From contig NZ_KE386496.1 in assembly GCF_000427445.1 (NCBI RefSeq), positions 1,714,406 to 1,778,405 of the forward strand: a stretch of DNA of 64,000 nt, read 5' to 3'. Below are positions 28,324 to 38,975 of the stretch, one piece after another. Numbering within the stretch: position 1 is the first letter of the stretch; the number at the start of each line of letters is the position of its first letter. The stretch is from Methylocapsa acidiphila B2 (GTDB lineage: Bacteria; Pseudomonadota; Alphaproteobacteria; Rhizobiales; Beijerinckiaceae). The position numbers were made by a program, and so were the translations under genes. The notes beneath the pieces were generated by a model, which was not told the origin of the DNA, did no database searches, and saw nothing but the letters and a program-made list of their open reading frames with translations.

Positions 28324-28806
28324 TCAGTTCTTCAGCGGCGAAAACGCTTGATCCGCGAACGGAGAGGAGGTTGGCGTCTGAATTGTAATAAACCCGATCT
28401 GAGCGGCCTTATGACAGGCGTTGCAAGCCACCGTCAGCTCAGTGAAGCCTCGCTCCGCCTTCGCGAAGTCTTTCGCCTTCGCCGCGGCCTGCAGAGTTAT
28501 GAGCGGATTGGTGGCCGAAGCGATCAGCTCGACGGGAATATTGCGGTAGAGGATGACGGCGTTCTCGAAACTGTCCCGCATCTGCCCGAGCTCATAGTCC
28601 GTCAAATCCCAATTTCGCGACTTGATGGCGAACCAGAGCTTGATGTGCCGCAACTGCAGCTTTCCCATAATGTCGCCAAGCGTCGCGGACGGAGCGCTGG
28701 GCAAGCCCGGGCTCACGAGCGGCGGCGCGGCGAAGGGAACGTCATCGGCGAGGGTCGGCGAGGCCGCGGCAATCGCAAAAGCGAGGCAAAATTTCATGCG
28801 GTTCAT
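28324..28806 (-). CDS. Secreted monohaem c-type cytochrome-like protein
   Basis: 160 residues from ATG 28806 (MNRMKFCLAFAIAAAS), chosen because GGAAGGG precedes it at good distance. Signal peptide residues 1-20 ending near TLADD. The body is helical (LQLRHIKLWFAIKSRNWDLT, DYELGQMRDSFENAVILYR) and has one haem-attachment motif CNACHK about residue 131. This layout fits the cytochrome c-like (c'-related) small periplasmic proteins with a single CxxCH. Axial ligand and partner unknown. Confidence 0.7.
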   Translation of the reverse strand: MNRMKFCLAFAIAAASPTLADDVPFAAPPLVSPGLPSAPSATLGDIMGKLQLRHIKLWFAIKSRNWDLTDYELGQMRDSFENAVILYRNIPVELIASATNPLITLQAAAKAKDFAKAERGFTELTVACNACHKAAQIGFITIQTPTSSPFADQAFSPLKN

Positions 28807-28988
28807 ATTCGCCCTTCCGATCCGTTGATGAGCCCGCGTCGTTTGGCTGCGAGTCCCGCAGCGGCGCGACGCCAAGAGAGCTGTCTCGACACATGCGGGA
28901 CCTTAGCTGAATTTCAATTCATTTTGCAGCCGCCCTCGGAGGCCGCCTCCCGCATGCGCCGCCGTCAAAAATGCTTTAAGCTCGCGCC

Positions 28989-30419
28989 ATGTTCGAAACT
29001 CGATTTTCCGCTCTCGCCCCGATCCATGTCATCGGCGGCGGTCTCGCCGGCAGCGAAGCCGCCTGGCAGATCGCGCGCCAGGGCCTTCCCGTCATCCTTC
29101 ATGAAATGCGCCCCGACCGACAAACCCCGGCGCATCGCACGGCGGAGCTCGCCGAGCTCGTCTGCTCCAATTCTTTTCGAGCCGACGATCCGCAAACCAG
29201 CGCCATCGGCGTCCTGCATCGGGAGATGCGGCGGCTGGACTCTTTGATCATGGCCGCAGCCGAGGCCCATAAGCTTCCGGCCGGCGGCGCCTTGGCTGTG
29301 GATCGGGCCGGATTTTCCGAATTCGTCGGCGCCAAAATTGCCGCGCATCCTCTCATCGATGTGATCCGCGAGGAGATCGATCGCCTGCCCCCGCGCGAAT
29401 GGGACAATGTCATCGTCGCGACCGGACCTTTGACCTCGCCGTCTCTCGCGGCTGCGATCGGCGCTTTGACCGGCGAGCGCGATCTTGCCTTTTACGACGC
29501 GATCGCCCCGGTGGTGCAGCGCGATTCAATCGACATGGGGAAGGCTTGGATGCAGTCGCGCTATGACAAAACCGGCCCTGCCGGCACCGGCGCCGACTAC
29601 ATCAATTGCCCACTCTCGAAAGACCAATATTACGCCTTCGTGGACGCGCTGCTCGCGGCCGAAAAAATCGAGTTCCGCGAGTTCGAGGACACGCCCTATT
29701 TCAACGGTTGCCTACCGATAGAGATCATGGCGGAACGCGGCCGCGAGACATTGCGGCACGGGCCAATGAAGCCGTTCGGGCTCACCGATCCGCATGCGCC
29801 GACCATCAAGCCTTATGCGGTCGTTCAATTGCGCCAGGATAATGCGCTGGGCACGCTCTATAATATGGTCGGGTTCCAGACCAAGCTGAAGCATCACGCC
29901 CAGGCCGAAGTTTTCCGCGCCATTCCGGGACTCGAAGGCGCGGTTTTCGTCCGCTTGGGCGGACTGCACCGGAACACGTTCCTGAACGCGCCGAAGCTGC
30001 TCGACGGCGAACTCCGGCTGAAGGCCGATCCTCGGTTGCGCTTCGCCGGCCAGATCACCGGTTGCGAGGGCTATGTGGAAAGCGCCGCGGTCGGTCTGTT
30101 CGCGGGCCGCGCGGCCGCCGCCGAACGCAAAGGGGAAGAGTTTCACCCGCTTCCCCCGACGACGGCGCTCGGCGCCCTGCTCAACCACATCACCGGCGGA
30201 CATATTGAGGCGATCGACGCCGGGCCGCCATCCTTTCAGCCGATGAACGTCAATTTCGGCCTGTTTCCCCCGCTTTCGGGGGCCGTCAAGTCAGCAGAGG
30301 GCAAACGGTTGCGGGGCGGCGAAAAAGCGGCGGCCAAAAAGGCGGCGCTCAGCGCGCGCGCGGCAGAGGATCTCGACGTCTGGATGGCCACTGAAAGCAG
30401 CAGCCTTGCGCCGGCTTGA
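28989..30419 (+). CDS. trmFO: Folate/FAD-dependent tRNA (uracil-54-C5) methyltransferase
   Basis: 476 residues. Makes ribothymidine at position 54 of tRNA using methylene-THF. FAD site [20 protein letters not shown] (residues ~12-31), [29 protein letters not shown] with the catalytic Cys, [17 protein letters not shown] and the end motif [20 protein letters not shown]. The GlcNAc-like end [10 protein letters not shown] and [13 protein letters not shown] are also diagnostic. Monocistronic, facing right. Confidence 0.97.
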   Translation: MFETRFSALAPIHVIGGGLAGSEAAWQIARQGLPVILHEMRPDRQTPAHRTAELAELVCSNSFRADDPQTSAIGVLHREMRRLDSLIMAAAEAHKLPAGGALAVDRAGFSEFVGAKIAAHPLIDVIREEIDRLPPREWDNVIVATGPLTSPSLAAAIGALTGERDLAFYDAIAPVVQRDSIDMGKAWMQSRYDKTGPAGTGADYINCPLSKDQYYAFVDALLAAEKIEFREFEDTPYFNGCLPIEIMAERGRETLRHGPMKPFGLTDPHAPTIKPYAVVQLRQDNALGTLYNMVGFQTKLKHHAQAEVFRAIPGLEGAVFVRLGGLHRNTFLNAPKLLDGELRLKADPRLRFAGQITGCEGYVESAAVGLFAGRAAAAERKGEEFHPLPPTTALGALLNHITGGHIEAIDAGPPSFQPMNVNFGLFPPLSGAVKSAEGKRLRGGEKAAAKKAALSARAAEDLDVWMATESSSLAPA

Positions 30420-30436
30420 ATCCAGATAAGGCGGCT

Positions 30437-30754
30437 CTAGTGGCGCGACGGGCGCATCCGTCCCGACAAGATCGTCCCTGCGACGATCAAGCCGAGCAAA
30501 GGCGCAAGAATTAAGAAAGCGCCCAGAAAGAATACAAGCAGACCGATGGAAATAAATCCGCCGAGCAGCGCGAAAGGGATCAAGCCGAGCGGCCCGATGC
30601 GGCCGACATAAACGCGCCCTGCGCCATTATGCTCGATGACGACGCGACTCCATCCGTCAGCCTTTCGCTTTCGGTAGTCGTGCCGATCGGGCGGAATGAT
30701 CTCCGCTTCCGGAAAACGTCTTTCGTCGGAGGGGATTTGAGAGTGGATGATCAT
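30437..30754 (-). CDS. Small integral membrane protein, unknown function
   Basis: 105 residues. N-terminal soluble part with FPEAEIIPPDRHDYR and RVYVGRIGPLG, then one long or two tightly spaced membrane helices (LIPFALLGGFISIGLLVFFL, GAFLILAPLLGLIVAGTIL) and a short basic end. Conserved hypothetical style; the AEIIPPxR phrase recurs in Rhizobiales small proteins. Convergent with trmFO, whose stop is 18 bp away. Confidence 0.6.
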   Translation of the reverse strand: MIIHSQIPSDERRFPEAEIIPPDRHDYRKRKADGWSRVVIEHNGAGRVYVGRIGPLGLIPFALLGGFISIGLLVFFLGAFLILAPLLGLIVAGTILSGRMRPSRH

Positions 30755-30896
30755 GGTCTTGAAATCACAGGTTGGTCGATTTCATTGAACATGTGGTGTC
30801 GAAAAGGCGCGCTCGCAAATTCGCCGAGCCGACCTTAACTATTTATTCATTATACACGATGCCCTCGCGAAAGTCCCCACGCGAATGGAATAAAAA

Positions 30897-31097
30897 ATGT
30901 CGCGGACGCTCGTCATCATCGGTCTCGTCATCGTGGCGATCGGCCTATCCTGGCGGTGGCTCGGCTTTTTGAAGCTCGGACGTCTGCCGGGCGACATCGT
31001 CGTGCAAAATCAGAATTTCAGCTTCTATTTACCGATCACGACCAGCCTACTAGCGAGCGCGGTCCTGGCCTTGCTTGTCTGGCTCCTCAACCGATAG
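30897..31097 (+). CDS. DUF2905 family small membrane protein
   Basis: 66 residues with two membrane helices: LVIIGLVIVAIGLSWRWL and FYLPITTSLLASAVLALLVW, joined by LGRLPGDIVVQNQNFSFY, the DUF2905 signature. Function unknown. It precedes ligA by ~90 bp in the same direction. Confidence 0.85.
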   Translation: MSRTLVIIGLVIVAIGLSWRWLGFLKLGRLPGDIVVQNQNFSFYLPITTSLLASAVLALLVWLLNR

Positions 31098-31176
31098 GCG
31101 CCATGTCGCGGCGAAGCCTCCGTCGACGTTTCCGTGAGATCTCCCGGAACTTCTCGCGCCTTTCGCCCCATGTTAA

Positions 31177-33288
<2,112 letters not shown>

Positions 33289-33422
33289 CGCGGCGGCCCC
33301 CTGGTAAACATCGATCGACCCGGCGCGTCGCCCGCGACATAAGCTCTGCGCCAAATCGCGCCGAGCCCCTTTGCGTCAAAGCCCTTGCCGACAGGCTCGC
33401 TCGGCATCATGTTGGGATCGCA

Positions 33423-33704
33423 ATGACAGATTCTCACGAAAAACGATTGATCGAGGCCCTTCGCAAGGTCGATGCGCTCGGAGACGTCGCGCCCGCCCAT
33501 GTTCAGGACCCGCTCACGATGGTGCTCCGCCAAAGGGCTATCCAGGCCGATTTGATGCGCTGGGACGATAGCCGCGGCCATTATGTGCTGACAGGCACGG
33601 GCCGCAGCCGAATCAACGCCCGCAGCCGCGCGCCCGGCGCGGTTCTACCCTTCAAGAAGCGCGATGACGGAGAGGTCGGCGCGCGGCGGCGAAAACCAGA
33701 CTGA
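33423..33704 (+). CDS. Conserved hypothetical protein after ligA
   Basis: 93 residues from ATG 33423 (MTDSHEKRLIEALRKVDALG), in a GC-rich frame with host-like codon use. The body reads QADLMRWDDSRGHYVLTGTG and SRAPGAVLPF, with a charged tail rich in Lys/Arg. No family recognised; the pattern resembles short conserved proteins of Rhizobiales. The 134 bp after ligA contain no gene I can support. Confidence 0.6.
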   Translation: MTDSHEKRLIEALRKVDALGDVAPAHVQDPLTMVLRQRAIQADLMRWDDSRGHYVLTGTGRSRINARSRAPGAVLPFKKRDDGEVGARRRKPD

Positions 33705-33743
33705 CCCGTTTCGCCGGGGTCGGGGAGGCCCGACGGCGAGGCT

Positions 33744-34172
33744 TTAGAGGACGGCCTTGAGGTCGCGCGCGACGCGGAAGGCGACTTTTTTACTCGCCTT
33801 GATCTTGATCGCCTCGCCCGTCGCAGGATTGCGCCCGGTGCGCGCCGCCCGCTTCTTGACTTGAAGAATTCCGAGCCCGCTGAGCCGAACCTTTGAACCT
33901 TTCTTGATATGTTTCGTCACGGCGGCGATCATATCGTCGAGCAAGGCGTCCACCTGACGCTTCGGCAGCTCATGCGACTCAGCGAGTTGGACGCCGATCT
34001 GCTTGAGGGTGACCGTCGCTTGCGGAGCGGCGGCGCGCGGCGCCGGCGACTTAGCGGTTGCGGCCTTCACAGCCGTCTTAGCGACCGTGGCGCTTTCCGC
34101 CTTGACGGCCGCCTTGGCTGACTTGACGGCCTTGCCCGCCTTGGCGACGGCGGCGGTTTTTTTCACGACCAT
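33744..34172 (-). CDS. HU-family DNA-binding protein with Lys/Ala-rich tail
   Basis: 142 residues. The HU/IHF core is residues ~53-142: LKQIGVQLAESHELPKRQV, VTKHIKKGSKVRLSGLGIL, RTGRNPATGEAIKIKASKK with the Pro-loop RNPATGE that intercalates in DNA. Residues 1-52 are an extra Lys/Ala-rich tail (KKTAAVAKAGKAVKSAKAAV, then KSPAPRAAAP) like eukaryotic histone H1 tails, probably unstructured and DNA-contacting. Compacts the nucleoid. Typical bacterial HU is ~90 residues, so the tail is the special feature. Confidence 0.9.
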   Translation of the reverse strand: MVVKKTAAVAKAGKAVKSAKAAVKAESATVAKTAVKAATAKSPAPRAAAPQATVTLKQIGVQLAESHELPKRQVDALLDDMIAAVTKHIKKGSKVRLSGLGILQVKKRAARTGRNPATGEAIKIKASKKVAFRVARDLKAVL

Positions 34173-34761
34173 AGTTGAAGCTCCTTGAAGTCGCGCGCTC
34201 GCAAAAAGAGTCGAGGCGCGCGCGCCAATGAATGGTTGCGGCGTCCAATCGGTTTTTGATGATCCCGCAACTCTTCAGCATCGGTGCGTCCCTCGTCCCG
34301 TTGGAGCGCCCGATGCAAAAGCAGCCGCGGCTCATGGACTTAGGTGGTCGAAAAGCTGCGTGAGCTCCACGGGGATTTCATAGATCGGCGCTTGATGAGC
34401 CGCTTGCGCTGCGAGCGAATGGCTTGAAGCGGCTTGGCGGCGGAAATCAGCGCCGCTTATTTTTATCGTGCATAGGGTTAATGCCGAGTTACCGAGCCAA
34501 GCTGGACTCGTCTTGCGCCAGTTGGCGCAGCATCCACCGCGGCGCCGCGAAATGGAATGCACTGCGGGCGCGTGGTTGGGAGGCCGCGCCCGCAGGCATT
34601 CCCAAAAATTGATACGTGCTGAAGTGGGAACATGCTTACGCCGTGACGGGTTTCCCCGGCGTGCTTTCGGGCACATGGCGGAGCCTCCCTGCAATCCGAT
34701 TGAACTCTTGGCGCGGCCGCCTAATTAAATGTGGACCGTTTTCGCCATGAGGACCGAAGCG
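34173..34761. other. Gene-poor stretch between HU gene and small protein
   Basis: 590 bp. It includes the HU promoter region. A 7-bp inverted repeat TGCGCCA-GT-TGGCGCA lies at 34514-34529. Open frames on both strands here have no recognisable protein features. I see no RNA gene. Confidence 0.4.
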
Positions 34762-35061
34762 ATGCACACGCGCGTGGGAAATTGCTTCATCGAATATATC
34801 CGGCCGGCGCAGGGGACGCCCGAAGTGCTGCACAGATTCCCCTTCTGGTCAGGAGAGCCCAACGCCAATTATTTTCGGAGCCTGGCCGAGGCTGGGGTCA
34901 AAAGCTTTTATCGCGCCGCCCCGCCGAATGTCGGCGAGCTATGGCGGGAGAACTCCCGCAAAAAGATCTATCCGGAAGCCGTGAGGATCGTGAACGACGA
35001 CGGCGTCGAGCTTTGCCGCTGGACCGCGGACGACGAGTTCGAATCGGTCCAACTGCACTAA
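34762..35061 (+). CDS. Hypothetical small protein
   Basis: 99 residues from ATG 34762 (MHTRVGNCFIEYIRP), preceded by an AGGA about nine bases upstream; ATGs at 34729 and 34747 are alternatives. Contains EVLHRFPFWSGEPNANYF and FYRAAPPNVGELWRE, with an end rich in Asp/Glu. Composition and codon use match host genes. Function unknown. Confidence 0.5.
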   Translation: MHTRVGNCFIEYIRPAQGTPEVLHRFPFWSGEPNANYFRSLAEAGVKSFYRAAPPNVGELWRENSRKKIYPEAVRIVNDDGVELCRWTADDEFESVQLH

Positions 35062-35120
35062 AGAATGCGGAACGCCGCGAGACCGATCGCAGAGGTTCCG
35101 TGAGCGCATCTGGGGCCGGC

Positions 35121-35150
35121 CGCTCCGCTCCGCTCCGCTCCGCTCCGCTC
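35121..35150. repeat. Pentanucleotide tandem repeat (CGCTC)x6
   Basis: Six exact copies of CGCTC in a row in the 97 bp between two convergent small genes. Short enough to vary by slippage, but it lies outside any supported frame. Confidence 0.9.
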
Positions 35151-35158
35151 CGGGCGCG

Positions 35159-35422
35159 CTATTCTTTTGACTCCAAACGGCGCGCGCGCCCAGGTTCAGT
35201 CGCCCTGAGCCAAGGAGTCCAAGCCTTCTCAAAGGCGCGCATCCACATGAAAAAGGGATTCGTAGCTTCGAGATAGCGGTAGAATACGTCGAACGACGGC
35301 GCCGCGCGCAAGGTGATCGACAAGAACTCCTCGTCGCCTCCCCAACTGCGGCGGCGTAGGATCTCAATGTCGAGGTTCGGCAAATGGGCCACGGCTTTTG
35401 TATCGTCGAATTCCGAGTTCAT
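35159..35422 (-). CDS. Conserved small hypothetical protein
   Basis: 87 residues from ATG 35422 (MNSEFDDTKAVAHLPNLDIE). Body: ILRRRSWGGDEEFLSITLRA, then YRYLEATNPFFMWMRAFEKA, which is rich in aromatic residues and probably amphipathic. Looks like a lineage-conserved protein but no family is recognised. Its stop is 8 bp from the pentamer repeat. Confidence 0.55.
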   Translation of the reverse strand: MNSEFDDTKAVAHLPNLDIEILRRRSWGGDEEFLSITLRAAPSFDVFYRYLEATNPFFMWMRAFEKAWTPWLRATEPGRARRLESKE

Positions 35423-35502
35423 ACGCTCAGCCCTCGTCTCGCTGTTTCGTCCTCTCGTCTGCATTCCCACGGCGGCGCGCGCATCGCCGTCCCTCGCGCG
35501 CC

Positions 35503-35802
35503 CTATTCGTCATTCTCCGCGTTCAAATCCTCAACCGCAATCGCCTCCGCCTGAGCGCCCTTGCCGTAAGCCTCGCCGAGACGCACGCCGGGCCGGCCAT
35601 GGTTCAGAAATTCCACGCCGATTTTTTCCAAAGCGTTCTGCACGGCAAGCACATCGTCAGCCGAACCGGAAAGGCGGGCGGGCCCGCAGGCCTCCATGTC
35701 GCGAATTGTCATCTCCGAGACATTCGCCGCCTTGGCCAGCGTCGCGAGGCCGACGCCCGCCAGTGCGCGCGCCGCGGCCAATTGATTGCCTGTCACCAGC
35801 AT
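35503..35802 (-). CDS. XRE-family transcriptional regulator
   Basis: 99 residues from ATG 35802 (MLVTGNQLAAARALAG). Helix-turn-helix at residues ~5-40: LAAARALAGVGLATLAKAAN followed by VSEMTIRDMEACG. The end, ALEKIGVEFLNHGRPGVRL, is the usual C-terminus of the short Rhizobiales Xre-like proteins. Target genes unknown; no partner toxin is next to it. Confidence 0.8.
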   Translation of the reverse strand: MLVTGNQLAAARALAGVGLATLAKAANVSEMTIRDMEACGPARLSGSADDVLAVQNALEKIGVEFLNHGRPGVRLGEAYGKGAQAEAIAVEDLNAENDE

Positions 35803-36149
35803 TGCGCTTCCAAAACCATAACAGAGGAAAGCTAGCTTTATTTTGCGCGGCGGCAATGGCCACGCCAAGGAATATCCGAATCAACGCGGGCGCCCAACCG
35901 CCGCATCAGACGGATCGTCCATTGATCACATTTTAATGTAGTTTTAGCCGAGCGATAGCGCAACAAGCGCATTATTAAAATATGTTACCGCCGCTCGGCC
36001 GAATTATTCCCCTCATAACCTAATAAATGTCTCAAAGGCCGAGTATATATACGCCTGACCGCTAGCATGGATCATAAACTAATCGATTGATGTGGGAGGC
36101 CTAACGCCTTTGGTCGGCGATGATCCTTGGAAAATGAGGAGAGTCGACG
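35803..36149. promoter_or_regulatory. AT-rich intergenic region with promoter-like signals
   Basis: 347 bp between the XRE gene and a small plus-strand frame. 35947-35999 has GCCGAGCG and CGCTCGGC arms, 8 bp each, around a 37-bp AT-rich loop. Further right there is a GAGTATATATACGCC stretch, promoter-like. No gene is supported. Confidence 0.35.
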
Positions 36150-36383
36150 ATGGCTGATAGAAGCATGGCGCCGAGTCGGGCGCTGATAGCCTGTGTTTTC
36201 CTGTTCGCGATCGCAATTGCCTATGACTCCTGCTCGAAGTCCGGCACCAGGCGCGCAGAGGCCGCATGGCCGAATTCAGCCAGAGAGATCAAGGGCGACT
36301 GCCCTTTGACGCATCGAACGCTATTGGTCCAAATCTTTGGCGATGCGCTTTGCCCTGTTCCTTTCAGGAAACACGCCGCATAG
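36150..36383 (+). CDS. Possible small membrane or secreted peptide
   Basis: 77 codons from an ATG with GAGGAG nine bases upstream. The N-terminus has one hydrophobic helix, SRALIACVFLFAIAIAYDS, ending near a Cys that could be a lipid-attachment-like site, but the lipobox is imperfect. The rest is not recognised. Good ribosome site and AT-rich promoter region favour a real gene; a minus-strand frame overlaps it. Confidence 0.35.
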   Translation: MADRSMAPSRALIACVFLFAIAIAYDSCSKSGTRRAEAAWPNSAREIKGDCPLTHRTLLVQIFGDALCPVPFRKHAA

Positions 36384-36478
36384 GAGCAACAGCCCCTCCG
36401 ATCGCCGCATCGCTCGGTTCGGCAATAGGCTGCGCGGGCCATCAGGCGGAGATGCATGACCGCGCGAGTCCACGCGCC

Positions 36479-37183
36479 TCACCGAGGCGGAGACGGCGCG
36501 GTGAATTGGGAAAGGTCGGCATAGCCAAGCGCTTGCTCGATTGCGGCGATCTTGCGCACCGCATCTTCAAATCCGTCCGCGCCGAATTGCTTATGCTCGA
36601 TCTCCTCGAATTTCTCCCCCAATTCGTCGAGCTGGCTTTCGGACAGCGCGTTTTTCCAGGCTGGAAAAACCACTGTGTCCTCGCGCGCGGCATGGTTTTG
36701 ATACATGAGCGCCTGAGCTTCGAGGGCGCGCGCCAAAGGCTCGGCGTCGGCAGCGGAGATGGAGGCCTTTCCCGTCACGCGCAGGACATATTCGGTGATC
36801 TCGCGGCCCCGATTGTGCTGCGCCGTCAAAATATCGGGAAGCGCCGCCGCCGCGCCGCCCGCCTTGCGCACCGCCGGGAAGACATAGGGCTCCTCTAGCT
36901 CCCTTTCGTGGTAATTCTCGCCAAAGGCCTGAAACAGAAGTGCTGTTTCATTCAGGAGTTTAGGGTCAATCGCGCCGGCCTCGGCGCGAAGCCGCGCAGC
37001 GGTTTCCGCATAGACCAGAAGCGCCCTGCGCAGGACGCCATGCTCGCGCATCATGTCTTCGACGGCGGAGACCTCCTTCTCGTCGTCAGGGCCTTTTGGC
37101 CCCGCGACTGCGCCCGCGGCGAACAGCAATCCTGTTGCGCCGCCAACGAGGAGCGCGCGACGGTCTCGACCGAAACTGGGCAT
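36479..37183 (-). CDS. Exported hemerythrin-domain protein
   Basis: 234 residues. Begins MPSFGRDRRALLVGGATG, an RR-containing Tat-like signal peptide ending near VAGPKG. A hemerythrin HHE domain spans ~40-195: metal ligands are likely His in MREHGVLRR, HEREL-EE in GENYHERELEEPYVFP, His in TAQHNRGREI and the pair in YQNHAAREDTVVFPAW. May bind oxygen or nitric oxide via a di-iron site in the periplasm. An AGGAGA ribosome site precedes the ATG. Next to the DUF1254 gene, same direction. Confidence 0.8.
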   Translation of the reverse strand: MPSFGRDRRALLVGGATGLLFAAGAVAGPKGPDDEKEVSAVEDMMREHGVLRRALLVYAETAARLRAEAGAIDPKLLNETALLFQAFGENYHERELEEPYVFPAVRKAGGAAAALPDILTAQHNRGREITEYVLRVTGKASISAADAEPLARALEAQALMYQNHAAREDTVVFPAWKNALSESQLDELGEKFEEIEHKQFGADGFEDAVRKIAAIEQALGYADLSQFTAPSPPR

Positions 37184-37215
37184 TAAATTCTCCTAAAATC
37201 GTCGTGACCTACGCC

Positions 37216-38784
37216 CTATTCCACAACAGCGATCGGCGGCAGCGGGAAGGCCTCCTTGTCGGTCTGCGACTTGATCAGCGCCTCGCCCGGCGCATAGGCG
37301 CGCAGGATCAGATAATAATCTCCAGCGGGTGCGGGCAGCCAATTGGCCTCTTTCTCCGGTCCCGGGCTGTCCTTCTGCAGATAGAGGGTCACGGAGCCGT
37401 CGGACTCCTGCTTGAGCTTATCGTCGCTGCCGAGCGAATAGCGGTTGATCGGATTTGGAACCGTATAATTATTGGCGAGGTCATAGAGGGTCAAAGACCA
37501 GAAGCCCGGCGGAATGAAGGGCGGCGGTGATTTGAAGGTCACCGCATATTTCTTGGCGCCCGAAAGCCTGTGCTCGTCGGCGCCCGAGATCCCACCGATA
37601 TAGATCGCCTCGCGCGGCGTGTTGGCGGTGAGTCCATTGCGCGCGATCACCGCCCGATTGTAGAAATCGGTTCCGAAATTGCCCGTGCTCGGCGGCGGCA
37701 CGATCCAGCCATTGCGGAAGCTCCCACTGGGAAGCAAGGCAAAATCCGGCCCGATCCGCTTGGCGACCCGGCCCATCGCCTCCAAGATGGTCGGGGCGAC
37801 CTTGGCGCGATCCCAAGGCTTGCCAGGGGCGAGGCCCAGCGGCCGGAACAAGGGTAGAAGCCCGCTCGCCTGATCGGCCGGCGGCGGGTTCTCAATTAGA
37901 GCCTCGGCGAGAATCTCCCAAAATTGCAACGGGTCCTTGAAGGCCAAGGCGCTGACCGGCAGCTTCGGGTCTGTAAATTCCGGCGCGGCGTATTGATAAG
38001 TCGAGGTCGCCGGCGGCTTTTTGCCTGTCGCCGCCGCAAGCCCTTGCACAGTGATGGCGTCGAGCACGGCCTTTGCCGCAGGCAGATCGTCATGATTTAG
38101 GACATGAACCCGCGGCTGAACCAGGACCCAGCGGGTCGGCGCGTCAATCCGCTTGACGCTGGGCGGCAGCTTGCCCTTCCAACCGGGGCCGACGATCGCG
38201 AACTTGCCGCCCTTGTAGCCTGTGGCGACGCCGCCAGCATAGGCGAAGGCGTTGGTCCAGAAATCCACGATCTCGACCATATAATATCGACCGTGGGAAT
38301 CGGGGACGGTCAGAATGATCGGCTCCGCTGCAAGATCGAGAAAGCCGAACCCATAAAGCGTGTTGACATTCGGCGTGACATAGCCCGCCTCCTGCGACAG
38401 TTCCGGGGTTGAGATGTCCTCCATCCGCCAGATCGCGTTGACGGCCGCTTTGGGATGCGGTCCAAGCGCGTCATTGAAGCGCAAGGCGTACATTGTGACG
38501 AGCGGCGAGCCCCAAGAAGCGGCGGTCAGCGCCAGGGCCTCGCCGTAGGCGCCGAGCGCCTTGGCCCGCTCGGCGGCGGCTGTCTGGACTGCGGTCGGCT
38601 TCGCCGCCGGAGGCGCGGCCGCGGGCGATGCCGCCGAATGGGCCGCCGCGGAGGGCGATGCGTCAGGCTTGTGGCTCGCCGTTTGGGCGAAGGCGCCGCC
38701 CGCCGCGATCAATCCGACGGCGAGGGCCGCATGGCTCAGTCGGCCCCCGAAATATATGGCGCGGTCGGATTTTCTTGCCGTCAT
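37216..38784 (-). CDS. DUF1254/DUF1214 exported protein
   Basis: About 522 residues from ATG 38784 (MTARKSDRAIYF), chosen for GGGGAG eight bases upstream; ATG 38790 is nearly equal. Signal peptide: LSHAALAVGLIAAGGAFAQT. DUF1254 at ~120-260 (AGYVTPNVNTLYGFGFLDLA, VPDSHGRYYMVEIVDFW, NAFAYAGG), DUF1214 in the C-terminal part (YKKYAVTFKSP-like AKKYAVTFKSPPPFIPPGFW, SLTLYDLANNYTVPNPINRY, GSVTLYLQ). Function not established. It lies upstream of the hemerythrin gene by ~30 bp, suggesting one operon. Confidence 0.85.
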   Translation of the reverse strand: MTARKSDRAIYFGGRLSHAALAVGLIAAGGAFAQTASHKPDASPSAAAHSAASPAAAPPAAKPTAVQTAAAERAKALGAYGEALALTAASWGSPLVTMYALRFNDALGPHPKAAVNAIWRMEDISTPELSQEAGYVTPNVNTLYGFGFLDLAAEPIILTVPDSHGRYYMVEIVDFWTNAFAYAGGVATGYKGGKFAIVGPGWKGKLPPSVKRIDAPTRWVLVQPRVHVLNHDDLPAAKAVLDAITVQGLAAATGKKPPATSTYQYAAPEFTDPKLPVSALAFKDPLQFWEILAEALIENPPPADQASGLLPLFRPLGLAPGKPWDRAKVAPTILEAMGRVAKRIGPDFALLPSGSFRNGWIVPPPSTGNFGTDFYNRAVIARNGLTANTPREAIYIGGISGADEHRLSGAKKYAVTFKSPPPFIPPGFWSLTLYDLANNYTVPNPINRYSLGSDDKLKQESDGSVTLYLQKDSPGPEKEANWLPAPAGDYYLILRAYAPGEALIKSQTDKEAFPLPPIAVVE

Positions 38785-38975
38785 GAACATCGCTCCCCAA
38801 ATCGACGCGGCGCTTGATTGGTAAGAAGACGTCTCAGCGTCTGAAATTCCGCCGAGCCCATCGATCGCGCCAGACGCGACCGCCGCGAGCATAAAAGCGG
38901 CTGCGACGATTCCACAACTGCCGAAAGTCAATTCACGGCGTTTTTACAGCGGCATTGTTTAGCCACGAGGCCGGC

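Noticed and set aside
34332..34694. 120-residue minus-strand frame
   Set aside because: No ribosome site, atypical composition and no recognisable features.
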